From Chamaecrista fasciculata (lineage: Eukaryota; Streptophyta; Magnoliopsida; Fabales; Fabaceae): DNA of 64,000 nt. Under the pieces are notes generated by a model, which did not search any database, was not told where the DNA came from, and worked only from the letters and a program-made list of their open reading frames with translations. Positions 57,129 to 64,000 of this stretch are shown piece by piece (position 1 is the stretch's first letter; the number at the start of each line of letters is the position of its first letter). Location: NCBI GenBank assembly GCA_003254925.1, contig QANZ01042729.1, positions 247,155 through 311,154 on the forward strand, written 5' to 3'. The translations under genes and the position numbers were made by a program.

Positions 57129-57994
57129 CTTCTTCTTTTCTTCTTCTTTGAAGTTTGGGGTTTGGAGTTTTGGGTTTTTAATATTTTTAAGGACTAAATT
57201 AGAATGTTTGGAAGAGTTTTGAGACACTTTACAATTTTATTTTGAGGATTTGGAACTAAAATGAATGAAGATGATGAAAAGAGGGGGAATTGAGAATAAT
57301 AGGATAAGAATGGGTGAGGGACCTAATTGCTCAAATTAGATTTTCTAGGGTTTAGGGTTTAGAATTTTAGAGTTTAGGTTTTAGGGTTTTTAATACTTTT
57401 AAGGACTAAATTGAAATGTTTGGAAGAGTTTTGGGACACTTTACAATTTTATTTTGAGGATTTGGGACTAAAATGAATGAAGATGATGAAAAATGTAAAT
57501 CCAGGGACTAATTTGCTAGTTTACTCAATTTTTATGTTCAAAAATGTAAATCCAGTCATCATGCCACAGTGGAAAAAAAAAATATGAATGTCCAGTTATC
57601 ATGTCACGTATTCAAGTCAGACAAAAAAAATGACACATAAGTAAAAAAAATTGCCACATGGGCATTGAGTCAAAATTGGGGGCATAATTGAAACGTTAGT
57701 TTCATATTGAGGGCACGCCTGAACAAAATGAAACGTTAGAGGCATAACTGAAAATCACTGCAAAACGTTAGGGGCACGAAAGAGTGTTTTGTCATAATAA
57801 AATTATCGGGTTTTTTCTTTATGGTTTAAAATTTAAAAAGAAATTTAGATATCGAGCCTTAAGCAACTTTTTTTATCCCAATGGATTATTTTTGTAGGTT
57901 AATCTAATCATTTTGAAACTACTTGATATCTAAATGGTCAGAATTTCGTTGGCTGACGCTACTCTGAAGTCCGATATAACTTGAGAAGGAAATA

Positions 57995-60480
57995 ATGGCT
58001 TCACTTCATCTTCCTCTACCTCTCTGCAAATTCTGTTCCTCCTTTGCTCCTCAACAGCTTACTTCTCGCATCCCTTCCCAGTCACCGCTTAGATTCACCA
58101 AGCCCTTCCTTTCCAAATCCTTCGCGGTCCATTTTGCTCTGACAGACGCAAATTCGCCCAAATCCTTAGAACCCGACCCTCAACCTCTTCTCCAAGAAAT
58201 TGCCGTAAGATTCCGTTTTTTTATTGCTTCCCATTTCGGTTTCCGATTTTGTATTAGGGTCTCGACATAAACTGTCGATTTCGTGCTCTATTTTTGTGAT
58301 TCTTACGCGTGTTCACATTCCAGGACAGTTTTGATCTTCCTTCCGATTACTTTGTGCAGCTTCCACGTGATCTTCGATTAGATGTAAGTTGAATATGTAT
58401 TTTTAACCTGCAGTTTCATACAATTACTTACATTCGTTAAAAACACAAGTTCGTTCCGGTATTGTGATTTGTGAAGCTGAACGATGCAGCGTTCGACCTT
58501 TCAAACGGACCAATCGTTGATGAGGTTAGTGATAATTACAATTCTCTGCTTACCAGTTATCCCCAACTTGAGAAGCCTTTCTGTGTTTCCATTATACTTG
58601 TTTGCTGTATGAATTAATTAACTAGGCTTACCCTGAATCGTCATTTATCTCCTCATAGTTTATATATATTTATATATATAAAAAAATGTTGTATCTTGGA
58701 AGGAATTACCGTACCAAAAAAGGGAAAAAAAAGAAGTCAGTGACACATGATGATCCTGATGTAACACATCCCTGAAGAAATGGGTTAGTACATGTGATAA
58801 AGTAGTTCCTGCTATCCTCGTCGCAATATTGATTGCCAAATCGCGCCTCATATGTTAAATCTTTTATATTTGTGCAGTGCCTTTTCCGTTTTTAATAATA
58901 GGAAACTTCTTCAAAGCTGCTTGAAACATATTTTGTTTTCTTACGGAACATAATTTCTCAGTGTGGCCAAGAGCTTGGAGAAACTCTGCTTAACCTCTCT
59001 CGGGCATGGGAACTTGCTGATGCATCAACTTCCCACTCTTTGGTTAGCAAGCTCCCTTCTTTGGGGGCCACTTTGACTGGTTCAACCAAATTTGGTAAGT
59101 CAATACTCAATAAGTATGTTATGCAGATGTTCATACATCCATGATCCACAGAGGGTGCTTCAACGAACCCCTCGTCCCCCGTAAATAAATGAATGTAATT
59201 TGAAGATTTATTGTTCTTTATGCTGCTTAGCACTTGGCAAGCGTTTGGCAGCTGCTGGAAGAAGGTTTCAATCAATGGGACAGTATGGCCAAGGTGAGCT
59301 ACAAAAGGTATTTACACTTCCCAATGCGGGTTGCTTGTCTTGTGGTCTTTGCAGAAGGTGTTGAGTTGACATATGAAATATTTAATGCTGTAGCTATCTT
59401 CCTTTTCACTTATTGGATCAATATACATAATGCATGTTTTGATAAGTATTTGAAGTGGTAACGTGTTTCTTGGTAACAGTAATATCTTGCAATGTTTAAC
59501 CATAATAGATTGCAAAAGCCATGATTACAGCTGGGAAGGTTCTATGTGCAAATTCAACTTCTACAGTATCTGATGAACAACGAAAAGAGGAATCTAGAAT
59601 GCTGAAGGTTTGCAATTAGACTTTGTCTCTGGTTTAAGAATGATTTCTACTTTCATTTTCTATTTCTGTTTCAATATTTTTAATATTTGAAAAACATGGT
59701 TGATTCATAAAATTAAAATTTTATTCATATTTATTTTCAAGTTAAGTTTACTTGAACGTCTATCAGTTATTTATATTTTTAAATTTGATTATCATGGATG
59801 ATATTGAATATTGATATATTTAAAGAATTTTTTTTTGTATAGTTAAAACTTAAAAGAAAATAACAAGTTCTTTTTTTTTTGGGAATAATGACGTTTTCAG
59901 CCGATTTGAAGAAATAGTTTAGAAAATATTTTTAATAAAATTATGCCAAACATTTCCAGTTATATTTTCTGAAACGCACCTTAATATTGGTTCCAAGTGC
60001 AGTTTGGAGAATTGCAGGTTGAACTAACACCAGATAAGGCCAATATTGGGGCCATAATTGGATTTGTTTTCGGGTAAGTTTTCCCTCTTAAATTTGCTTT
60101 TTTCTTTACATTTGATCTAATAAGAAAGAGTCTTGAGACCGGGAGAAATTAATTATCGTTTAATTGCCTTCTAAACTTAAATATAGGGTTCTTTCGTGGG
60201 AAATAGCTCAGGGAATTCAAAGCATTCCTGAGAGTTCTTTGGAGTATGCAAATGATAATGCTTTGCTTCTGGCTAAGGTGGTTTTAAAGAACATCTTACT
60301 CACCTCTATCTATTTTGTTATTGCTTATAATTTTCCGACTTCTAAACCAATTAACATCTTGGGTTTCAGTCTCTGAGGGGGGCGCTGCTTGCTATTTTCT
60401 ACTCTTCGACTGTCCTGTCTGCTTTTACTTCGGTGGGGCTAGTTCTACTTGGGATACAGCTCAAGTCAAAGAAAGAATGA
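57995..60480 (+). CDS. Chloroplast membrane protein of unknown function
   Basis: Nine exons (57995-58204, 58324-58383, 58477-58524, 58962-59094, 59231-59307, 59509-59607, 60003-60073, 60187-60277, 60370-60480) give 299 residues with GT-AG introns. The N-terminus (MASLHLPLPLCKFCSSFAPQ, Ser/Pro-rich, few acids) looks like a plastid transit peptide. A soluble middle part has LPSDYFVQLPRDLRLDLND and LGKRLAAAGRRFQSMGQYGQ. Two hydrophobic segments follow (about 225-250, IGAIIGFVFGVLSWEIAQGI; and about 265-292, GALLAIFYSSTVLSAFTSVG), ending in a Lys-rich tail (LKSKKE). Between them is IPESSLEYANDNALLLAKS, which looks conserved. I do not recognise a characterised family, so a plastid or thylakoid membrane role is inference only. 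A transposon lies 200 bp upstream. Confidence 0.88.
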
Positions 60481-60914
60481 GTTTTTTGGGGGCTTTATTC
60501 CCTCAGTTTCGCTGGCAAGCTAAAGGGAACTTCTTGTATATGCATAGAGGCATAGAGCAATAGAAAAGTGAACTTGTTGTATGGCGCATTCTTTAACATC
60601 AATGGCACAATGGTTTTCATTGATAACTTTTTTGTTTAATTGGTGTTTAGCGTTTGATTGAATAGGGATGTTGATGAGCAGGGATAAAGGGCGAGCTATA
60701 GTGAATATTTGTGATAGAATGTTGAGGCATAAATGATATGTATATATATAGGGAGTGAATGAAGAGGCTCAAAATTGTGTTGTTATTGAGTAAATTACAA
60801 GTAGTTGCATGGAAGTAACAGAAAGAAGAATATTGATAGAATAGAAGAGGGAAGATATAATAATTGTATGAAGAAGAGAAGAGAAGAATAGAATAGAATA
60901 GAATAGAGGTGGGG
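60481..60914. other. Convergent 3' UTR region
   Basis: A 434-bp gap between two convergent genes. It holds their 3' UTRs, a short TA repeat near 60738 and AGAATAGAATAG repeats near 60885-60905. No gene is seen. Confidence 0.55.
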
Positions 60915-62967
60915 TTAAGGGCAGAGAGGATTGTGGCCGGGGCCACCATAGTAGAAATAAGTACCCCAATCCGTGGAGTAGGAACTCTGGATGTCATAAC
61001 AGTTGGTGTTCTCGGCCATGGTTTGAATGTTGTGGACGGCAGTGAGGGTGTTATCAGTGTCGACGATCTCAAGGTTGCGGAAGTAGCTGGCCTTTCCGAA
61101 GCCGTCACCGGGAAAATGACCGGACCCCATCTGTGTGGAGGTGTGTTGGCCGTTGGTGCGCGTGTTGACCACCTCCCCACCCCATTCCACCATGGTCGCA
61201 TGTTGAGCAAGGTGTGTGAATAATTCTGCTGGCCAGTACCCTACCAATGTGTTGTCCCCGAAGCTCATCCACCAATTCCCCACTTTCGGGTCCTGTATGT
61301 ATATATGTATGTATATCATCCAATTCCAATTCAAACTCAAATTCAACAATCACAATTCACAAACAAATCTATTAAAATTAGTAAATAATATATACCTTCC
61401 ATATAAGGATGGTTATATCGTATTGGTTGGCCCCGTAGGAAGAGACGGGAGATATGGCAGCTCCAATGGCTATCCTGTTATTAGTTTGCACAAAGCCGGA
61501 ACATAGAAGGTTGTAGCATCCCGTTGCTTGATACGAGTCACTCTGCATACAGAGAGACAGAGGCACTAGTTTTAGTTAAGTAAATCTTATTATTAATTGG
61601 TAGATCATCATCATAGTAATTCATAGCGCTGACCGTCCAATAAGTGAATAATCTGGGCCTGCTGTCACCATAAAGCTCCGGACTGACCTGTCTAGTGCAA
61701 TCATCAAATTAATTAAAGATGGTTGAATGGGATATATGCAGTAAATGAATGATGAAAAGAAAGAGGAAGGGGAATAAATGAGGTAGGTAGGAGTGAGGAA
61801 TGAGGGTACCTGCCATCCAGCTTCGATGCTATTGAGATCGGTGCCATCGAAGGAACCAGAAAGGATCCAAATCTGAGAGAGGCTGAACTCGTTCACTACT
61901 TCTATCGACGGATCCCACACGTTTATCGTCGCCTTTGCTCCGTACACCTCCGTTGATGCTTCCGTGAACGCTATCGCGTGCTATTCATATATATATATTC
62001 TTCTTTCAATTCGTTAATAATATATACAATCAATCACTTTGTATTTATTGAAAGGCTTTCCATCTCTTAGCTTGTATATGGATCTAATGATATAAGGTGG
62101 TCGAGGGATCCAATAATGCAAAGTGACGAATCATTAAGACTGGGTGGAGTAATAATAATTTAAGGTGAACAAGTGTGGGCAGTGTCACAGTCATCAGCGA
62201 TAGCTAATTAATAGTTTGCACAGAGCCACAGACCTAGCTAGCCATATAGTAAGAGTTTAGAATAATGGCGACACTAATAAACTAAAATAATTACTCTGAT
62301 TATATTGGGACAAAAATGGAGGAGGAAATAATGTAGACAAATATATATAGATGGATGAGATGATGATGATGAGGTTAATTAGTTGGTGGTAGAAACTAAC
62401 CTCATGGCCGTTGGCGCTGACAACGTGGGTGGTGGGAGGTTGTTTTTGTTTCTTACCGAAATGAAACAAAGACTTAGCTCTCAACACATCCTCCACCGTG
62501 CTCCTCCTTATGGGCACCGTCCCTTTCGGACACCCTGTCCCATTTCGGTGCCACATTTGCCATATCCTCATTCTCGATGATGCTCTTTCCTCCTCCTCCT
62601 TCTTCTTCATTAATGGAATCCCTCCACCACCAGGCATCTTACTAGGCGCTTTCTGGATCTTGTGATTCTTCAGAAGTGGGTTATCCAGAGCTGCTTGCTT
62701 TCTTCTCTCTACACAATCAATCACATCTCCATCCGGACTCTCAATGGACACCACAGGGGACTTGTTAATCTTGCGCAAGTGCCTTTCAATCCGCTCCACT
62801 CTTAGGCTACTCACTTGCCTGCTGCTTGTGTAGTTTAGGGAAGAGGCTGTGTGGTGTACAAGGAGCACCAATAATAACAATAATACATATTGATGCTGTG
62901 AATGGGAACAAGGGCGTGATGATGATCCCATCTTCATTATCTTGGTTGCACCACTACCACCACCCAT
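60915..62967 (-). CDS. Neprosin-domain (DUF239) secreted protein
   Basis: Five exons (62967-62401, 61980-61810, 61687-61634, 61542-61396, 61292-60915) give 438 residues. A hydrophobic signal segment (about 27-43, YVLLLLLVLLVHHTASS) suggests secretion. Residues about 60-190 form the neprosin activation-peptide region (SPDGDVIDCVERRKQAALDN, then IWQMWHRNGTGCPKGTVPIR). The neprosin domain follows: HAIAFTEASTEVYGAKATIN, TGCYNLLCSGFVQTNNRIA, WWMSFGDNTLVGYWPAELF and TQMGSGHFPGDGFGKASYFR. Neprosin from Nepenthes is a glutamate-type prolyl endopeptidase. Glu336 in GYWPAELF, and Glu196 or Glu200, are candidate counterparts of its two catalytic glutamates. Whether this plant homologue is active is unknown. 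Cys residues in CYNLLC, TNCYDI and PLCP may form disulfides. Confidence 0.93.
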
Positions 62968-63942
62968 ATATGCTATTGCTACCTAATTAATAGCTATATA
63001 ATATATATGTTATCTCTGATCTTTCTTTCAGTGCCACTGCCAAATGCAAAACGAGAGAGAAAGAAAGTTTAATTTGTGAAAAAAGTTAAAAACAAGTAAA
63101 CAAGGCCATTCCTAGCAAAGCATACACCACAATGTCAAACTGACTTTCATGGGCATTACTATACCCAAACACCTCTACACCCAACGCCAACACCAAAGTG
63201 GGATCGATCGAAAACGACTACTACTTGAACCAACCAAGCAACCAACAAGGAATTCAAGGCCTAACTAGCTCGCTCTCTCTCTCTCTCTCTCTCTCTTAAA
63301 TATTATTATTATTAATATAATAATAAATGGGAATGGATGGAGGAGAGGGAAGAGGTGGGTGAGAGTAATTAAACTTGGGGCGGGTCAGATTCAGTGCTCA
63401 GACCCCCTCCTTGCGTCTTCACTATCAACATGATGACCCTGATTGCCTTGCTACCTGCGCATTTCATTCATGGAATACTAATTGGTTGATTATGATACAT
63501 TATACATATATATATATATGGAACCCATGTTTCAAATTAAACTAAATTCAAATCAACTACCTAGCTAGGTACGTAGGGTTGGTTCCATTTTGTTCATTGT
63601 TTGGAATTGGAATATTAATGGTAGCGCAGATCAGAGGGAAGGGAGATAATAATATATCTGAGCAAGAGAGAGAAAATTGAAATAATAATAATCAGAAGAA
63701 GAGATCAGTTGAGAGATATTAATTTAAAGAGGAAGAAAGAGAGTGGCTTGATGATCGATGCCTTGCAAAGCATTATAAAAACCAAGACCTACCAGCAACC
63801 GAGTATCAAGCACTGCACCCACCTTTTATTGCTCTTCTTCAATGTCCATCTGCCACCATACTCCTTCCCATTAATACATTCATTTCTCATATATCTTTCT
63901 TTTTCTTTTTAATTTAATTTGGTGCTAATACATTTCTCATTT

Positions 63943-63945
<3 letters not shown>
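62968..63945. other. Upstream region of the neprosin gene; possible start of a plus-strand gene
   Basis: No coding sequence. A (CT)n tract at about 63270-63297 lies upstream of the minus-strand neprosin gene. On the plus strand, a TATA-like ATTATAAAAACC near 63771-63782 is followed by a pyrimidine-rich stretch running into the terminal CT repeat. This could be the promoter and leader of a gene beyond the window. Confidence 0.35.

Positions 63946-64000
<55 letters not shown>
63946..64000 (+). repeat. (CT)n microsatellite running off the window edge
   Basis: At least 27 uninterrupted CT units; its true length is unknown because the window ends inside it. Confidence 0.96.

Larger units (their letters stand above)
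55936..57793. mobile_element. Near-palindromic Mutator-like element with very long TIRs
   Basis: A perfect 9-bp duplication, ATAATAAAA, flanks it (55927-55935, 57794-57802), the size expected for Mutator-like transposition. The left end GGCAAAACACCCTTTCGCG mirrors the right end (reversed: GACAAAACACTCTTTCGTG). The arms stay complementary for about 700 bases each, leaving a loop at about 56650-57145. Each arm holds an internal direct repeat (about 56245-56353 and 56500-56610 on the left) and telomere-like runs. No transposase is seen, so it is non-autonomous. The element at 20431-20999 shares its terminal sequence. It ends about 200 bp upstream of the next gene's start codon and could influence its promoter. 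Confidence 0.9.

Noticed and set aside
59301..59461. Shorter form of exon 5 of the plastid membrane protein ending at 59293
   Set aside because: Using that GT breaks the frame to the next exon; the donor after 59307 keeps GQGELQK and the frame.
63735..63815. Possible microRNA hairpin
   Set aside because: Only GCTTGAT/ATCAAGC pairs well; the rest of the arms mismatch and no known plant miRNA sequence is present.

Overview
This window is nuclear DNA from a dicot plant. It is AT-rich, and its genes are split by many GT-AG introns. It carries plant-only families: an R2R3-MYB, P-class PPR proteins, PEP carboxylase kinase, Rubisco accumulation factor 1 and a neprosin/DUF239 protein. Intergenic DNA is full of small terminal-inverted-repeat (TIR) elements. 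Conceptual splicing gives full-length reading frames for ten genes (CJD1-like, threonine aldolase, PP2A B'', PPCK, 2OG dioxygenase, a nuclear-type unknown, CSL4, a plastid membrane protein, neprosin; RAF1 is intronless) plus two intronless PPR genes. The species cannot be fixed from the sequence.

Layout. 1-564: 3' end of an R2R3-MYB gene. 1031-1103: tRNA-Arg(CCG) on the minus strand. 1327-5562: chloroplast J-like protein (CJD1 type). 5980-7308: long-TIR element with a GC-rich core. 10284-12604: threonine aldolase. 13601-13742: broken scrap of a JMJ16-type histone demethylase (FYRC domain). 15547-17313 and 18396-20153: two PPR genes, tail to tail. 20431-23293: cluster of TIR elements. 24687-29674: PP2A B'' subunit. 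33646-34586: PEP carboxylase kinase. 37765-39453: PP1 phosphatase pseudogene. 40899-42468 (-) and 42814-44148 (+): 2OG dioxygenase and RAF1, head to head. 45344-49617 (-): unidentified basic/acidic protein, with a Copia-type LTR fragment in its first intron. 52842-55452: exosome subunit CSL4. 55936-57793: near-palindromic transposon with telomere-like repeats. 57995-60480: plastid membrane protein. 60915-62967 (-): neprosin-domain protein.

Gene order. From memory of Arabidopsis loci, PPR At1g08610, JMJ16 At1g08620, THA1 At1g08630, CJD1 At1g08640 and PPCK1 At1g08650 form one block, and THA2 At3g04520, PPCK2 At3g04530 and RAF1 At3g04550 form its duplicated partner. This window interleaves both sets, as expected of a segment close to the ancestral order. 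The JMJ16 relic sits between threonine aldolase and the PPR gene, exactly where that order predicts it. The genes are independent plant genes, not an operon. Several serve plastids (CJD1, RAF1, probably one PPR, the membrane protein), and PPCK controls cytosolic PEP carboxylase.

Assembly quality. There are ten single N bases. At least five lie between near-identical direct copies, including one that duplicates the PPCK leader and start codon, and two lie inside a GC-rich hairpin element. These look like unmerged contig ends or haplotypes, not biology. I found no clearly new molecular system. The most unusual structures are the giant palindromic element with telomere-like arms and the two gene relics.
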